The translations under genes were made by a program, and so were the position numbers. The notes beneath the pieces are model-generated. The model was given only the letters and a program-made list of their open reading frames with translations. It did not search any database and had not been told where the DNA came from. This document shows positions 8,154 to 19,616 of a DNA stretch of 64,000 nucleotides, one piece after another. The stretch spans positions 3,658,001 through 3,722,000 of the forward strand of contig NZ_AP019632.1 of the NCBI RefSeq assembly GCF_007035645.1, written 5' to 3'. The stretch comes from Enterobacter asburiae. Its GTDB lineage: Bacteria; Pseudomonadota; Gammaproteobacteria; Enterobacterales; Enterobacteriaceae. Position 1 is the stretch's first letter. The number at the start of each line of letters is the position of its first letter.

Positions 8154-10286
8154 TTATTTTAGGACTCGCACCCAGTAAACGCCGCTCTCGTCGCGCTTCG
8201 CACCGTGGATATCCGTCTCAAAACCGGGATAGTGGCGCCCGACAGAGCAGAGCATTAGCAGGAAATCGAGCACGGCCCGACTCTCTTCGGTAATCATCTC
8301 TCCCGGCATCAGGAGCGGAACGCCCGGTGGGTAAGGCAGGATCATGTTAGCCGATACGCGCCCGACCAGGTTTTCCAGCTCGACGGTTTCGACCTCCCCT
8401 TTCACCTGGCGCTGCCATGCCTTGTGCGGGGTAAACTTCATCTCCGGTAAGACATCGAACGCCTGAAGCATCAGACGCGGCAGATCGTGCTGACGGATCA
8501 GCCTGTGGATCCCCTGGGCCAGATCCTGAATGCGCATATTTCGATAGAAGTCAGGATCCTCAGCGTAGAGATCCGGCAGCATGTTCTTCACCCGCAGGTT
8601 AAGATCGTAGGCGCGCTTAAACTCCATCAGGCCGCGCAACAACCCCATCGCGCGGGTTTTGTCGATCCCGATGCTGAACAGGAACAGCAGGTTATAGGGG
8701 CCGGTTTTCTCTACCACCACGCCACGTTCATCAAGGAATTTCGCGACCAGCGCGGCCGGAATACCTTCATCGCTCATCTTGCCCTGTTCATCCATGCCCG
8801 GCGTCAGGATCGTCACTTTTACCGGGTCGAGGAACATATGGTCGCTATCGGCATCCCGGAAGCCATGCCAGTCTTCGCCGGGCGAGACGGGCCAGCATTC
8901 GGCTTCATCAATCTCTTCCGGCTGCCAGATATCAAAGAACCAGCCGTCGGCTTCATCTTTAAGCCGCTGAACCTCTTTGCGGAAATGCAGCGCGCGTTCC
9001 ACCGAACGATTGATGAGACGCTTACCGGGATTGCCGCGCAGCATCGCCGCGGCCGTTTCAATAGAGGCCACCAGCGGGTAGCTCGGCGAGGTGGTGGTGT
9101 GCATCATAAAGGCTTCGTTGAACGTGTCTTCGTCGTACTCGCCTTTGATGTGAATAAGCGAAGCCTGGGAAAACGCCGCCAGCATTTTATGCGTCGACTG
9201 CGTTTCGAAGAACACTTTACCCGGCACGCGTTCACCGCTCATGCCGCTTTTACCGGCGTAAATCGGATGGAAATTAGTGTAAGGCACCCATGCGGAATCG
9301 AAGTGGATCGACGGCACGTCCAGCGTCTGTTTGATCCAGTTTGTGTTGTACAGCAAACCGTCGTAGGTGGAGTTGGTAATCACCGCATGGACAGGCCAGC
9401 TTGCGCCAGGAATTACCGCGACCTTACTTTCAATGGCGTCATGGGTGAACTCACGGCGCGGAATGCCGCCAAGAATACCGAGCGCGTTACGCGTGGGCGA
9501 CAGCCAGAGCGGTACGACGTCGCTCATCATCAGCAGGTGTGCCAGCGATTTATGGCAGTTACGGTCAATCAGCAAGGTGCTGCCAGCAGGCGCAGCGTAC
9601 ATCCCGACAATTTTGTTCGAGGTCGAGGTGCCGTTGGTCACCATATAGCTCTGCTCGGCGCCAAAGGTGCGGGCGATATACTCTTCGGCTTCAAGATGCG
9701 GGCCGGTGTGATCCAGCAGGGAGCCTAGTTCGGTGACTGAAATCGACACGTCCGCTTTTAGCGTGTTGCCACCGAAGAAATCATAGAACAGGCAGCCCAC
9801 CGGGCTTTTTTGATAGGCCGTTCCCGCCATATGACCAGGCGTACAGAAGGTATATTTGCCCTCCTTCACGTAGGTGAAGAGCGCGCGGGTAAAGGGGGGA
9901 GTGATGTTATCGAGATATTCATTCGTGTATTGCTGAATGCGGGTCGCAATATCTTCCGCAACGCCGAGGGAATATTCAAAGAACCACAGCGCCATACGCA
10001 TATCATTGGCGCTGACGTCCATGGTTGAGTGGGTATTGATAAACGCGTACAGCGGGAGGTATTCGTTCAGCTTGTTGATGTCGCTGCACAGTTCGAGATC
10101 GTATTCGTCCCAGTCGAAGATCACGCCGCAGATACGCGGGTTATGCTCGATGAACTTCAGCAGATCGGCGCTGTTGTGCGGCCAGATTAGCTGATACCCG
10201 CGCGACTGCAGGGATTGCTCCAGCTCCTTAATCGGCTCATCTTTATAAAAGACGCCGTGTGGCCCCATAATGGCAATGATATTCAT
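8154..10286 (-). CDS. ldcC: Constitutive lysine decarboxylase LdcC
   Basis: LdcC decarboxylates lysine to cadaverine with pyridoxal phosphate. The 710-residue protein has the N-terminal wing (response-regulator-like) domain, the PLP core with Schiff-base lysine in ETQSTHKMLAAFSQ (about residue 367), and the C-terminal domain with PYPPGVPLLMPGE. It is closer to LdcC than to acid-induced CadA because it sits between accA and yaeR with no cadB or cadC nearby. It is three residues shorter than E. coli LdcC at the C-terminus. A perfect AAGGAGG ribosome site (10292-10298) precedes the ATG. Confidence 0.95.
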   Translation of the reverse strand: MNIIAIMGPHGVFYKDEPIKELEQSLQSRGYQLIWPHNSADLLKFIEHNPRICGVIFDWDEYDLELCSDINKLNEYLPLYAFINTHSTMDVSANDMRMALWFFEYSLGVAEDIATRIQQYTNEYLDNITPPFTRALFTYVKEGKYTFCTPGHMAGTAYQKSPVGCLFYDFFGGNTLKADVSISVTELGSLLDHTGPHLEAEEYIARTFGAEQSYMVTNGTSTSNKIVGMYAAPAGSTLLIDRNCHKSLAHLLMMSDVVPLWLSPTRNALGILGGIPRREFTHDAIESKVAVIPGASWPVHAVITNSTYDGLLYNTNWIKQTLDVPSIHFDSAWVPYTNFHPIYAGKSGMSGERVPGKVFFETQSTHKMLAAFSQASLIHIKGEYDEDTFNEAFMMHTTTSPSYPLVASIETAAAMLRGNPGKRLINRSVERALHFRKEVQRLKDEADGWFFDIWQPEEIDEAECWPVSPGEDWHGFRDADSDHMFLDPVKVTILTPGMDEQGKMSDEGIPAALVAKFLDERGVVVEKTGPYNLLFLFSIGIDKTRAMGLLRGLMEFKRAYDLNLRVKNMLPDLYAEDPDFYRNMRIQDLAQGIHRLIRQHDLPRLMLQAFDVLPEMKFTPHKAWQRQVKGEVETVELENLVGRVSANMILPYPPGVPLLMPGEMITEESRAVLDFLLMLCSVGRHYPGFETDIHGAKRDESGVYWVRVLK

Positions 10287-10341
10287 GGGCTTCCTCCTTA
10301 AAAAACATTAGCTAAGCATAGTCCGGCTAAACCGCAGGTAT

Positions 10342-10370
10342 AAAAAAAGCCGCAACATTGTGCGGCTTTT
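10342..10370 (-). terminator. Terminator after accA
   Basis: A perfect 10-bp stem (10345-10354 with 10361-10370) with a 6-base loop is followed on the minus strand by a run of seven Ts. It ends the long uppS-to-accA gene series before ldcC. Confidence 0.9.
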
Positions 10371-10386
10371 CAGATAATTGTGAAGC

Positions 10387-11346
10387 TTACGCGTAACCGT
10401 AGGTCATCAGACGCTGGTAGCGGCGGTTGAGCAGATCGTCTTTGCTCAGCACGTCCAGATCTGCCAGGTCAGCCAGCAGCTGCGCTTTCAGAGAAGCCGC
10501 CATTACTTCCGGCTTACGATGCGCACCACCCAGCGGTTCCGGAATGATGGAGTCGATCAGCTTCAGCTCTTTCAGGCGTGGCGCAATGATGCCCATTGCT
10601 TCTGCAGCCAGCGGCGCTTTGTCGGCGCTTTTCCACAGAATGGACGCACAGCCTTCCGGGGAGATAACGGAATAGGTGCTGTACTGCAGCATATTCACTT
10701 TATCGCCCACGCCAATCGCCAGCGCACCGCCGGAACCACCCTCACCGATAACGGTACAGATGACCGGCACCTTCAGACGAGACATCTCGCGCAGGTTGCG
10801 CGCGATAGCTTCAGACTGACCGCGCTCTTCCGCGCCCACGCCAGGGTATGCACCCGGGGTGTCGATGAAGGTGATGATTGGCATGTTGAAACGCTCAGCC
10901 ATCTCCATCAGACGCAGGGCTTTACGGTAGCCTTCTGGTGCTGGCATACCGAAGTTACGACGGATTTTCTCTTTGGTTTCACGACCTTTCTGATGACCAA
11001 TGATCATCACCGGGCGTCCGTCCAGACGCGCGATACCACCAACGATAGCTTTATCGTCAGCGTATGCGCGATCGCCTGCCAGTTCGTCAAATTCGTCAAA
11101 CGCCAGGCGGACATAATCCAGGGTGTACGGACGCTGTGGATGGCGAGCCAGCTGGGCCACCTGCCATGCGCCGAGATCGGCAAAGATTTTGCGCGTCAGC
11201 TCTACGCTTTTCTCGCGCAGACGATGCACTTCTTCGTCGATGTTAATATCCAGTTTTTCATCCTGACGGCTTACCGCTGTCAGAGAATCGATTTTCGCTT
11301 CCAGCTCAGCAATCGGCTGTTCGAAATCAAGGAAATTCAGACTCAT
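10387..11346 (-). CDS. accA: Acetyl-CoA carboxylase carboxyltransferase subunit alpha
   Basis: AccA pairs with AccD to move the carboxyl group from biotin to acetyl-CoA, making malonyl-CoA, the committed step of fatty acid synthesis. The 319-residue product equals E. coli AccA. It has the crotonase-like carboxyltransferase fold with [16 protein letters not shown] and [15 protein letters not shown] around residues 200-240. It starts 12 bp past the dnaE stop, so it is the last gene of the cluster, followed by a strong terminator. Confidence 0.97.
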   Translation of the reverse strand: MSLNFLDFEQPIAELEAKIDSLTAVSRQDEKLDINIDEEVHRLREKSVELTRKIFADLGAWQVAQLARHPQRPYTLDYVRLAFDEFDELAGDRAYADDKAIVGGIARLDGRPVMIIGHQKGRETKEKIRRNFGMPAPEGYRKALRLMEMAERFNMPIITFIDTPGAYPGVGAEERGQSEAIARNLREMSRLKVPVICTVIGEGGSGGALAIGVGDKVNMLQYSTYSVISPEGCASILWKSADKAPLAAEAMGIIAPRLKELKLIDSIIPEPLGGAHRKPEVMAASLKAQLLADLADLDVLSKDDLLNRRYQRLMTYGYA

Positions 11347-11358
11347 AGTATTCCTGTA

Positions 11359-14300
11359 TTAGTCAAACTCCAGTTCCACCTGCTCCGAACCAATGAGGCC
11401 ACGGAGATCGTTCAGTAAACGATCGCTCGGAGAGACACGCCACGTTGCACCAAAGCGCAACCGCGCACGTGCATCCGCCCTCTGATAGTAGAGATGTACT
11501 GGAATTGTCCCCGAGCGGTGGGGTTCCAGAGACTGACGGAGTCGGTTTAAAAGCTGGTCATCAATTTGCCTGTCCGTCAGCGAGATAGCAAGCCCGCGAG
11601 CATATTTTTCCCGGGCTTCGTCAATGTCCATCACTTCGCGGGCGGTCATTTTAAGCCCCCCACTGAAGTCATCAAAGCTGACCTGTCCGCTGACGATAAG
11701 TATGCGGTCTTTTTCCAGCAATTGCTGGTATTTATCCAGCGCGTCGGTGAACAACATCACCTCCAGACGCCCGGAACGGTCATCCAACGTACAGATGCCG
11801 ATACGATTACCGCGCTTGGTGACCATAACCCTTGCGGCAATCACGAGCCCCGCAGCCGTGGTGATTTTACCACGTTCTGTCGGATGCATGTCTTTAAGCC
11901 TGTGGCCGCCGACATAGCGCTCAATTTCTTTGATGTACTGGTTGATCGGGTGCCCCGTCAGGTACAAGCCTAACGTCTCACGCTCCCCATCCAATACCAC
12001 CTGTTCTGGCCACGGCTGGCAGTTGGAATAAGATTGCTCGATCTGCTCTGGCTCTTCCGCCAGCACCCCGAACATATCCGCCTGACCAATGGCTTCCGCT
12101 TTTGCGTGCTGATCCGCCGCTTTCAGGGCGTCGCCGAGGGAATTCATCAGCGCGGCGCGGTGCGGCCCCAGCCTGTCAAACGCGCCGGACATGATCAGTT
12201 TTTCCAGCACGCGACGGTTCAGTTTTTTGGTATCGGTACGGGCGCAAAGATCGAACAGCTCGCGGAAATACCCGCCGTTGTTACGCGCTTCGATGATCGC
12301 CTCGATCGGACCTTCGCCCACGCCTTTGATCGCGCCGATCCCGTAAACGATCTCTCCGTCGTCGTTGACGTGGAAGTGGTAGAGCCCTGAGTTAATATCC
12401 GGCGGCAGGATCTTAAGGCCCATACGCCAGCACTCATCCACCAGGCCCACCACCTTCTCGGTGTTGTCCATATCGGCCGTCATTACCGCCGCCATAAATT
12501 CAGCAGGATAGTGCGCTTTCAGCCACAGCGTTTGATACGACACCAAAGCATAGGCGGCTGAGTGGGATTTGTTAAATCCGTACCCGGCGAATTTCTCCAC
12601 CAGGTCGAAGATTTTCATCGCCAGCTCGCCGTCAACGCCGTTTTTCTTCGCCCCGTCTTCAAAGATGGAACGCTGCTTGGCCATCTCTTCCGGCTTTTTC
12701 TTACCCATCGCACGACGCAGCATGTCCGCGCCGCCGAGCGTATAGCCGGAAAGCACCTGAGCAATCTGCATGACCTGTTCCTGATACAGGATAATGCCGT
12801 AGGTTGGCTCCAGCACCGGCTTCAGGCTTTCATGCTGCCACTGAACGTCCGGGTAAGAAATCTCTTCGCGACCGTGCTTACGGTCGATAAAGTTATCTAC
12901 CATCCCTGACTGCAGTGGGCCCGGACGGAACAGGGCGACCAGTGCGATCATATCTTCGAAGCAGTCGGGCTGCAGGCGTTTAATCAGATCTTTCATGCCG
13001 CGGGATTCAAGCTGGAAGACGGCCGTCGTCTCCGAGCGCTGCAGCATGTCGAAACTTTTCTTGTCATCCAGCGGGATGGCGGCAATGTCTATCGGCTCAA
13101 GGCCCTGCTTTTCCCGGCGCGGGTTGATCATCTTCAGCGCCCAGTCGATGATCGTCAGCGTACGCAGGCCGAGGAAGTCAAACTTCACCAGCCCGGCGTA
13201 TTCTACGTCGTTCTTATCAAACTGAGTAACCGGGTGCTCACCCGCTTCATCGCAGTAGAGCGGCGCGAAGTCGGTAATTTTGGTCGGGGCGATAACCACG
13301 CCCCCCGCATGCTTGCCGGCGTTACGCGTGACGCCTTCCAGCTTTCGCGCCATGTCGATCAGCGCTTTCACTTCTTCGTCAGCTTCGTAGATTTCCGGCA
13401 GCTGAGGTTCGGCTTCAAACGCTTTTGCCAGCGTCATGCCCGGATCGGGCGGCACCAGCTTAGAAATGCGATCGACAAACCCGTACGGGTGGCCCAGCAC
13501 GCGGCCGACGTCGCGGATAACCGCTTTCGCCGCCATCGTACCGAACGTAATAATCTGCGATACCGCATCACGGCCGTACATATCGGCAACGTGCTCGATC
13601 ACCTGGTCGCGTTTCTCCATGCAGAAGTCGACGTCAAAGTCGGGCATGGAGACACGTTCCGGGTTAAGGAAACGTTCGAACAGCAGGTCGAATTCCAGCG
13701 GATCGAGGTCGGTAATTTTAAGCGCATAGGCCACAAGCGATCCCGCACCGGAGCCACGCCCCGGTCCGACCGGTACGCCGTTATCCTTTGACCACTGGAT
13801 AAACTCCATTACGATCAGGAAGTAGCCCGGGAAGCCCATCTGGTTGATGACCTGGAGTTCAATATCCAGGCGCTCATCGTACGGCGGCCGCTTCTCTTTG
13901 CGAACGGCCTCATCCGGGAACAGGAATTCCAGACGCTCTTCCAGACCTTCCTTTGATTTCACGACCAGGAAATCTTCCGTGGTCATGTCACCCGTCGGGA
14001 ACTGCGGCAGGAAGTATTCACCGAGGCGGACGGTAACGTTACAGCGCCTGGCGATCTCTACGCTGTTTTCCAGCGCTTCGGGGATATCGGAGAAGAGTTC
14101 ACACATCTCCTCCTCGCTGCGCATGTACTGTTGAGCGGAGTAATTACGCGGCCGTTTCGGATCGTCGAGCGTGAAGCCATCGTGGATCGCCACGCGAATT
14201 TCGTGAGCGTCAAAATCTCCCGGCTCGAGGAAGCGTACATCGTTTGTCGCGACGACGGGCAGCCCGCGTTCTTCCGCAAGTGCGACCGCCGCATGGAGAT

Positions 14301-14841
14301 AGCTCTCTTCGTCCTGGCGACCGGTGCGGATCAACTCCAGATAATAACGATCCGGGAAATACTCCTCATAGAACGAGACGCATTGATCCACCAGCGCGCT
14401 ATTGCCGCGCAGCAGACATTTACCGACATCGCCCATACGGCCGCCAGAGATCAGCAGCAGCCCTTCGTTCAGCTCAGCCAGCCAGTCCCTGTCGATCCAC
14501 GGGCCCAGCGCACCATATCCGCGCTGATAGGCTTTTGAGATAAGCAGAGTGAGGTTTTGATAGCCCGTGTTGTTCATCGCCAGCACGGAGATTTGCGTCA
14601 TTTCATCGCCGATGAGATCGCTCTGCACATGAAAATCCGCCCCGACGATGGGCTTTATCCCCGCGCCGTGCGCCGTTCCGTAGAACTTCACCAGGCCACA
14701 CAGGTTGGTAAAATCGGTGATCGCCAGCGCGGGCATGCCAAGGGAGGCCGCCTTTTTTACCAGCGGCCCGGTCTTCGCCAGCCCATCGATCATGGAGTAG
14801 TCGCTATGCACCCGCAGGTGTACGAAACGTGGTTCAGCCAT
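11359..14841 (-). CDS. dnaE: DNA polymerase III subunit alpha
   Basis: DnaE is the replicative C-family polymerase. The 1160-residue chain has an N-terminal PHP domain ([15 protein letters not shown]) and the polymerase palm with the catalytic aspartate motif PDFDVDF near residue 400. Fingers, a helix-hairpin-helix, an OB-fold domain (about residues 1000-1070) and the C-terminal tau-binding region follow. Length matches E. coli exactly. It lies 38 bp after rnhB and 12 bp before accA on the same strand, the classic macromolecule-synthesis arrangement. Confidence 0.98.
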   Translation of the reverse strand: MAEPRFVHLRVHSDYSMIDGLAKTGPLVKKAASLGMPALAITDFTNLCGLVKFYGTAHGAGIKPIVGADFHVQSDLIGDEMTQISVLAMNNTGYQNLTLLISKAYQRGYGALGPWIDRDWLAELNEGLLLISGGRMGDVGKCLLRGNSALVDQCVSFYEEYFPDRYYLELIRTGRQDEESYLHAAVALAEERGLPVVATNDVRFLEPGDFDAHEIRVAIHDGFTLDDPKRPRNYSAQQYMRSEEEMCELFSDIPEALENSVEIARRCNVTVRLGEYFLPQFPTGDMTTEDFLVVKSKEGLEERLEFLFPDEAVRKEKRPPYDERLDIELQVINQMGFPGYFLIVMEFIQWSKDNGVPVGPGRGSGAGSLVAYALKITDLDPLEFDLLFERFLNPERVSMPDFDVDFCMEKRDQVIEHVADMYGRDAVSQIITFGTMAAKAVIRDVGRVLGHPYGFVDRISKLVPPDPGMTLAKAFEAEPQLPEIYEADEEVKALIDMARKLEGVTRNAGKHAGGVVIAPTKITDFAPLYCDEAGEHPVTQFDKNDVEYAGLVKFDFLGLRTLTIIDWALKMINPRREKQGLEPIDIAAIPLDDKKSFDMLQRSETTAVFQLESRGMKDLIKRLQPDCFEDMIALVALFRPGPLQSGMVDNFIDRKHGREEISYPDVQWQHESLKPVLEPTYGIILYQEQVMQIAQVLSGYTLGGADMLRRAMGKKKPEEMAKQRSIFEDGAKKNGVDGELAMKIFDLVEKFAGYGFNKSHSAAYALVSYQTLWLKAHYPAEFMAAVMTADMDNTEKVVGLVDECWRMGLKILPPDINSGLYHFHVNDDGEIVYGIGAIKGVGEGPIEAIIEARNNGGYFRELFDLCARTDTKKLNRRVLEKLIMSGAFDRLGPHRAALMNSLGDALKAADQHAKAEAIGQADMFGVLAEEPEQIEQSYSNCQPWPEQVVLDGERETLGLYLTGHPINQYIKEIERYVGGHRLKDMHPTERGKITTAAGLVIAARVMVTKRGNRIGICTLDDRSGRLEVMLFTDALDKYQQLLEKDRILIVSGQVSFDDFSGGLKMTAREVMDIDEAREKYARGLAISLTDRQIDDQLLNRLRQSLEPHRSGTIPVHLYYQRADARARLRFGATWRVSPSDRLLNDLRGLIGSEQVELEFD

Positions 14842-14879
14842 CTTCAGATTCCGCGTTACTTAATTGCTTGCGTATTGAT

Positions 14880-15476
14880 TCAGGACACCCGTCCCAGCGC
14901 GCGCTTCACCGGGCCAAAACTGCGCCGGTGATGTTCGGTTGCGCCATGTTCAGCCAGCCTTTCCAGATGGAAAGGTGTGGGATACCCCTTATGCTGGGCG
15001 AAACCATACTGAGGATAAGTGAGGTCCAGCGCGGCCATTTCGGCGTCGCGCGTCACTTTGGCAATAATAGAAGCTGCGCTAATTTCTGCGACCCGGCTAT
15101 CGCCTTTGACGACCGCCATTGAAGGCATGGGCAATGCCGGACAGCGGTTGCCGTCAATCAGGACATATTCCGGGGAAATTTTCAGACCTGCTACCGCACG
15201 CTGCATCGCCAGCATCGTGGCATGCAAAATATTCAGCTCGTCTATTTCATGCGGTTCAGCGCGCCCCAGGCTCCAGGCCAGCGCCTTCTCCTGAATCTCA
15301 CTGAACAGCGCCAGACGGCGTTTTTCAGACAATTTTTTTGAGTCGTTCAGCCCGATAATCGGGCGAGCCGGATCGAGGATCACCGCGGCAGTCACCACAG
15401 CCCCGACCAACGGGCCACGACCCACTTCGTCCACGCCCGCCACAAGGCGAGTGTGAGGATAAACAAATTCCATCAT
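14880..15476 (-). CDS. rnhB: Ribonuclease HII
   Basis: RNase HII cuts 5' of ribonucleotides in DNA and starts their removal. The 198-residue protein carries the signature [15 protein letters not shown] with catalytic Asp16-Glu17, a third acidic residue in the LIDGNR segment and a fourth in the [12 protein letters not shown] region. Size equals E. coli RnhB. Its start overlaps the lpxB stop by 4 bp. Having rnhB just before dnaE couples a replication-repair enzyme to the polymerase gene. Confidence 0.97.
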   Translation of the reverse strand: MMEFVYPHTRLVAGVDEVGRGPLVGAVVTAAVILDPARPIIGLNDSKKLSEKRRLALFSEIQEKALAWSLGRAEPHEIDELNILHATMLAMQRAVAGLKISPEYVLIDGNRCPALPMPSMAVVKGDSRVAEISAASIIAKVTRDAEMAALDLTYPQYGFAQHKGYPTPFHLERLAEHGATEHHRRSFGPVKRALGRVS

Positions 15477-16621
15477 TTTGCTAACTCCAGCACCGCATCA
15501 GCCGCTTGCTCATCAGCATTACAGCGGATCAGTTGATGCAGTTCGCGGAAGGTATCGTGCATCTGGTGGCTGGTCTTGCCGTTCGCGAGCAGCGGCAGTA
15601 GTGCATCGGCAAGCGCCTGCGGCTGGCACTCATCCTGCAGCAGCTCTTTCACCAGCTCGCGCCCGGCAAGCAGGTTTGGCAGGGAGACATAATCCGTTTT
15701 AACCAGACGTTTTGCCAGCCAGAAAGTGAACGGCTTCATGCGATAACCGACCACCATCGGGCATTTCGCCAGCATGCATTCCAGCGCCGCCGTGCCGGAG
15801 GCCAGCAGCGCGGCATCGCTCGCATACATCGCTTCCCGCCCTTTCCCGTCCAGAAGACGGACGTGAAGATCCGGGGCGACTTCCGCTTTGATGCGCTCAA
15901 ACTGCTCACGGCGTTTCGCATTTACCAGCGGAACAACCACTTCAAGATCCGGATAGGTCTGGCGAAGAATTTGCGCAGTTTTGAGGAAATCGGCGCTCAG
16001 CATCTCAACTTCTGCGCCACGGCTGCCCGGTAGCAGTGCCAGACAGTGCACATCGTGCGGGATGCCCAGCGCGTCGCGCGCCGCGTTTTTATCCGGATCC
16101 AATGGCATCGCATCCGCCATGGTATGACCGATAAAACGGCACGGAACATTAAATCTGTCGTAAAACGCTTTTTCGAAAGGCAGGAAAGCCAGCACCAGGT
16201 TGGTGGACCGTCCGATTTTGAAAACGCGTTTCTGTCGCCACGCCCAGACGGACGGACTGACGTAGTGAATTGTTTTGATACCCTGCTTTTTCAGATTCCC
16301 TTCGAGGGTAATGTTGAAATCAGGCGCATCGATACCGACAAACACATCGGGTTTGAGTTCGGTAAAACGGCGGGTGAGATCGGCGCGGATGTGCAGCAAA
16401 CGGCGTAGCCGTCCCAGCACCTCAACGATGCCCATCACGGCGAGTTCTTCCATTTCATACCAGGCTTCACAGCCTTCGGCCTGCATCAGCGGGCCAGCAA
16501 CGCCGACAAAGCGAGCATTGGGTACACGCGCCTTAAGCGCGCGGATGAGACCGGCACCAAGAATATCGCCGGAGGTTTCTCCGGCGACCAGGGCTATCGT
16601 AAGCGGACGACTGTCGACCAT
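15473..16621 (-). CDS. lpxB: Lipid-A-disaccharide synthase
   Basis: LpxB, a family GT19 glycosyltransferase, joins UDP-diacylglucosamine and lipid X to form the lipid A disaccharide at the inner-membrane face. The 382-residue protein has the N-terminal [18 protein letters not shown] motif and the C-terminal nucleotide-binding half with [11 protein letters not shown] and [12 protein letters not shown]. It follows lpxA with a one-base TAATG overlap and overlaps rnhB by 4 bp. Confidence 0.97.
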   Translation of the reverse strand: MVDSRPLTIALVAGETSGDILGAGLIRALKARVPNARFVGVAGPLMQAEGCEAWYEMEELAVMGIVEVLGRLRRLLHIRADLTRRFTELKPDVFVGIDAPDFNITLEGNLKKQGIKTIHYVSPSVWAWRQKRVFKIGRSTNLVLAFLPFEKAFYDRFNVPCRFIGHTMADAMPLDPDKNAARDALGIPHDVHCLALLPGSRGAEVEMLSADFLKTAQILRQTYPDLEVVVPLVNAKRREQFERIKAEVAPDLHVRLLDGKGREAMYASDAALLASGTAALECMLAKCPMVVGYRMKPFTFWLAKRLVKTDYVSLPNLLAGRELVKELLQDECQPQALADALLPLLANGKTSHQMHDTFRELHQLIRCNADEQAADAVLELAK

Positions 16622-17409
16622 TAACGAATCAGACCCCTTGTTGAACGGTCAAAGAATTCCATGAACGCGTTCACTTCCGGGTGCTTATTCGCCAGCTCGG
16701 CAATTTCCGGCTTCGCCTCTTCCAGCGTTTTACCGCTACGGTACAGCAGTTTGTACGCGTTGCGGATGGCAGTAATCGCTTCGCGACTAAAACCACGACG
16801 CTTGAGGCCTTCGATGTTCACGCCAAACGGCGTGGCATGGTTGCCCTGCGCAATCACATACGGTGGGACGTCCTGCGCCACACCGGAGCATCCGCCAACC
16901 ATCACGTGCGCACCAATGATGCAGAACTGATGGACTGCGGTCATGCCGCCAATAATTGCGAAGTCATCAACCGATACGTGTCCTGCCAGCGTTGCGTTGT
17001 TGGCAAGAATACAGCGGTCACCCACGGTACAGTCGTGCGCGATGTGCGCATTAACCATAAACAGGTTATCGCTGCCCACCTTCGTCAACCCACCACCCTG
17101 TACTGTTCCACGATGAATAGTGACGCTTTCGCGAATACGGTTACGATCGCCAATTTCCAGACGGGTCGACTCACCAGCATATTTCAGATCCTGGTTAACT
17201 TCGCCGATGGAAGCGAACTGATAGATCTCGTTATTGCAGCCAATGGTCGTGTGACCATTCACGACAACATGAGATTTCAGTACTGTACCCTCACCAATTT
17301 CGACATGGGGTCCAACAATACAAAACGGGCCAATGTGGACGTTAGCGCCAATGATGGCACCGGTTTCCACAATAGCAGTAGGATGAATAAAGGCGGATTT
17401 ATCAATCAC
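16621..17409 (-). CDS. lpxA: Acyl-ACP--UDP-N-acetylglucosamine O-acyltransferase
   Basis: LpxA carries out the first step of lipid A synthesis, moving a 3-hydroxyacyl chain (C14 in E. coli) to UDP-GlcNAc. The 262-residue protein is a left-handed parallel beta-helix built from hexapeptide repeats, with catalytic His125 in NAHIAHDC. Size equals E. coli LpxA. It lies 3 bp after fabZ and overlaps lpxB by one base. FabZ and LpxA compete for the same hydroxyacyl-ACP, so their adjacency is functional. Confidence 0.98.
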   Translation of the reverse strand: MIDKSAFIHPTAIVETGAIIGANVHIGPFCIVGPHVEIGEGTVLKSHVVVNGHTTIGCNNEIYQFASIGEVNQDLKYAGESTRLEIGDRNRIRESVTIHRGTVQGGGLTKVGSDNLFMVNAHIAHDCTVGDRCILANNATLAGHVSVDDFAIIGGMTAVHQFCIIGAHVMVGGCSGVAQDVPPYVIAQGNHATPFGVNIEGLKRRGFSREAITAIRNAYKLLYRSGKTLEEAKPEIAELANKHPEVNAFMEFFDRSTRGLIR

Positions 17410-17412
17410 GTA

Positions 17413-17868
17413 TCAGGACTCCCGGCTACGAGCACACATCATCGTCGCTTCGCAAACAACTTTGCCGTCAACCAGCGCTACGCCTTTGAAGCGAGTCAGG
17501 CCACGACGCGTTTTTTCAAAAGTGACTTCCATGATCATCTGATCACCAGGCACGACAGGGCGCTTAAAGCGCGCTTCATCAATACCCGCGAAGTAATACA
17601 GCTCACCTGGCTCCAGTTTGCCAACGCTTTTAAACGCCAGAATACCGGTAGCCTGAGCCATCGCTTCCAGAATCAACACACCCGGGAAGATAGGCTTACC
17701 AGGGAAGTGTCCCTGGAAAAACGGCTCGTTCACGGAAACATTTTTCACTGCGCGCAGAAAACGACCTTCTTCAAAATCCAGCACACGGTCTACCAGCAGA
17801 AACGGGTAGCGGTGCGGCAGAAGTTCTAAAATCTCTTCAATATGCAGAGTATGAGTGTCAGTAGTCAA
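17413..17868 (-). CDS. fabZ: 3-hydroxyacyl-ACP dehydratase FabZ
   Basis: FabZ dehydrates 3-hydroxyacyl-ACP in fatty acid elongation. The start chosen is TTG at 17868-17866, preceded by AGGAAG at good spacing. It gives 151 residues starting (M)[11 protein letters not shown], the E. coli length and N-terminus; E. coli fabZ also uses TTG. A longer reading frame from an ATG 42 bp upstream lacks conservation. Catalytic His54 (FFQGHFPG) and Glu68 (LILEAM) of the hot-dog fold are present. Confidence 0.96.
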   Translation of the reverse strand: MTTDTHTLHIEEILELLPHRYPFLLVDRVLDFEEGRFLRAVKNVSVNEPFFQGHFPGKPIFPGVLILEAMAQATGILAFKSVGKLEPGELYYFAGIDEARFKRPVVPGDQMIMEVTFEKTRRGLTRFKGVALVDGKVVCEATMMCARSRES

Positions 17869-17910
17869 AATACTCTTCCTGTCAAAATGTACTGATAACA
17901 ATAATAACAC

Positions 17911-17942
17911 GGCCTGCCGGTTTATTAGAAAGCCGACAGGCC
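17911..17942 (-). other. Conserved-type hairpin between lpxD and fabZ
   Basis: GGCCTG-C-CGG (17911-17920) pairs with CCG-A-CAGGCC (17933-17942), nine pairs with one mismatch and a 12-base loop. It lies in the 102-bp gap, the second largest between uppS and accA. There is no strong T-run on the minus strand, so it is more likely an RNA-processing or partial attenuation structure than a full terminator. Confidence 0.5.
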
Positions 17943-17970
17943 GGGAAAAATAGCGTTCAACGGATGACGC

Positions 17971-18996
17971 TTAATCTTGTTGATCGATCTTACGCTCAAG
18001 AGACTTGAGGCGCTTGCTCATATCATCAATGTTCATCACCAGAGCTGCTGTTTTACGCCATACCTTGTTGGGTTGTAGCGGAATACCTGAGGAATAGACG
18101 CCAGGTTCAGTGATAGGACGCATTACCATGCCCATTCCCGTCACAGTCACCTTGTCGCATATTTCCATATGGCCATTAATCACGCTCGCGCCGCCAATCA
18201 TGCAATAACGGCCAATTTTCAGGCTGCCTGCCATGATGACGCCACCCGCAACCGCGGTATTGTCGCCAATCACAACGTTATGCGCAATCTGGCACTGGTT
18301 ATCGATGATAACACCATTCCCAATGATCGTGTCGTCAAGCGCGCCACGGTCAATGGTGGTACAGGCGCCGATCTCTACGCGATCGCCAATAATAACGCGA
18401 CCAAGCTGCGGGATCTTAACCCAGTTACCACGATCGTTAGCGTAACCAAAGCCATCAGAACCAATAACGGTGCTGGACTGGACGAGGCAATTTTCGCCAA
18501 TTTCAACATCATGATAAACGGACACATTGGCCCATAAACGGGTTCCGGCGCCGATTTTCGTATTTTTCCCAACGAAGCAGCCCGGGCCAATGACGACGTT
18601 ATCGCCCAGCACAACGCCGGATTCGATAACTGCATTCGCGCCAACGGCGACGTTGTTACCAAGCCTGGCCGTCGCATCAATCGCTGCACTGGCCGCAATG
18701 TTCTGGGCCGGCTGCGGCGTGGTATCAAGAATTTGAGCCATGCGTGCATACGTCAGGTAGGGGTTTTTCACTACCAGCGCGCTTACAGTGGCAAATGGAA
18801 GATCGTCCTGCGTCAGTACAACAGCTGACGCCTGGCATTGAGCCAGTTGCTCACGGTACTTAGGGCTTACCATGAAGGTAATCGTGCCAGCTTTAGCAGA
18901 TTGCATGGACGCAACAGCGGTGATGACGATATCGCCATCACCGTGTAATTCTGCATCCAACTGCTGAGCTAAATCAGCCAGTCGAATTGAAGGCAT
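17971..18996 (-). CDS. lpxD: UDP-3-O-(3-hydroxymyristoyl)glucosamine N-acyltransferase
   Basis: LpxD adds the N-linked hydroxyacyl chain in lipid A synthesis. The 341-residue protein (E. coli length) has an N-terminal uridine-binding domain, a hexapeptide-repeat beta-helix from about residue 100, catalytic His239 in QIAHN, and a C-terminal helix that binds acyl carrier protein. It begins 3 bp after the skp stop, linking lipid A enzymes with outer-membrane assembly genes. Confidence 0.97.
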   Translation of the reverse strand: MPSIRLADLAQQLDAELHGDGDIVITAVASMQSAKAGTITFMVSPKYREQLAQCQASAVVLTQDDLPFATVSALVVKNPYLTYARMAQILDTTPQPAQNIAASAAIDATARLGNNVAVGANAVIESGVVLGDNVVIGPGCFVGKNTKIGAGTRLWANVSVYHDVEIGENCLVQSSTVIGSDGFGYANDRGNWVKIPQLGRVIIGDRVEIGACTTIDRGALDDTIIGNGVIIDNQCQIAHNVVIGDNTAVAGGVIMAGSLKIGRYCMIGGASVINGHMEICDKVTVTGMGMVMRPITEPGVYSSGIPLQPNKVWRKTAALVMNIDDMSKRLKSLERKIDQQD

Positions 18997-18999
18997 TAC

Positions 19000-19494
19000 T
19001 TATTTAACCTGTTTCAGAACATCAGCAGTGATGTCTTTAACATCTTTGCTGTTATAAGCAACGGCGTTCGCATCTACAACCAGATCGATACTCTGATCGG
19101 CAGCCACTGCTTTAACAGCAGTCTGAATGCGAGTTACCAGCTTGCCGCGTTCTTCGTTAGAACGACGCTGACGATCCTGCTCGAAAGCCTGCGCTTTCTG
19201 GGAGAACGTCTGGCGCTGAGCCATTACGTCTTTTTCCAGCTTGCTGCGATCGCTTGCTTTCATGGTAGAACCATCACGCTGCAGACGCTGCATTTTGGAC
19301 TGAAGATCGTTTTCCATACCCTGCAGTTCGCTTGCACGGCCTTTGAATTCGTTTTCCAGAGTCGCAGAAACACCCGTTTTCTGTGCAACCTGCTGGAACA
19401 AATTACCCATGTTGACGATTGCAATTTTGTCTGCTGCCTGAGCAGAAGTTGCCATCGCTAAACCGAGACCTGCAGCTAATAACCACTTTTTCAC
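19000..19494 (-). CDS. skp: Periplasmic chaperone Skp (OmpH)
   Basis: Skp is a trimeric, jellyfish-shaped chaperone that carries unfolded outer-membrane proteins to BamA. The start is GTG at 19494, with AAGGAG a few bases upstream; E. coli skp also starts with GTG. The signal peptide ends about residue 20 (TSAQA-AD). The mature part is the long coiled coil, rich in Lys, Gln and Glu. The protein is 164 residues against 161 in E. coli; three extra residues fall around residues 73-76 in a tentacle region. It lies 122 bp after bamA. Confidence 0.96.
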   Translation of the reverse strand: MKKWLLAAGLGLAMATSAQAADKIAIVNMGNLFQQVAQKTGVSATLENEFKGRASELQGMENDLQSKMQRLQRDGSTMKASDRSKLEKDVMAQRQTFSQKAQAFEQDRQRRSNEERGKLVTRIQTAVKAVAADQSIDLVVDANAVAYNSKDVKDITADVLKQVK

Positions 19495-19616
19495 AATTAA
19501 CTCCTTACCATCCCATTGGCACCAGAAGGTACCGTTCTTTGCGTGGCAAGGCGACCGTGTTACCGATCGCCAGTTGTCAGCGCTACACTGCCAACGCATT
19601 CCTTTGCAGCGGATTA

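Noticed and set aside
8487..9728. 413-codon plus-strand open frame opposite ldcC
   Set aside because: Antisense shadow of a full-length conserved gene; rich in His, Arg and Gln as expected for a reverse-frame translation.
16681..17829. 382-codon plus-strand open frame opposite lpxA and fabZ
   Set aside because: It runs antisense to two clearly conserved genes, matches no family I recognise, and is explained by codon bias of the real genes.
17413..17910. fabZ starting at an upstream ATG
   Set aside because: The 14 extra codons are not conserved and bypass the well-placed ribosome site for the TTG start.
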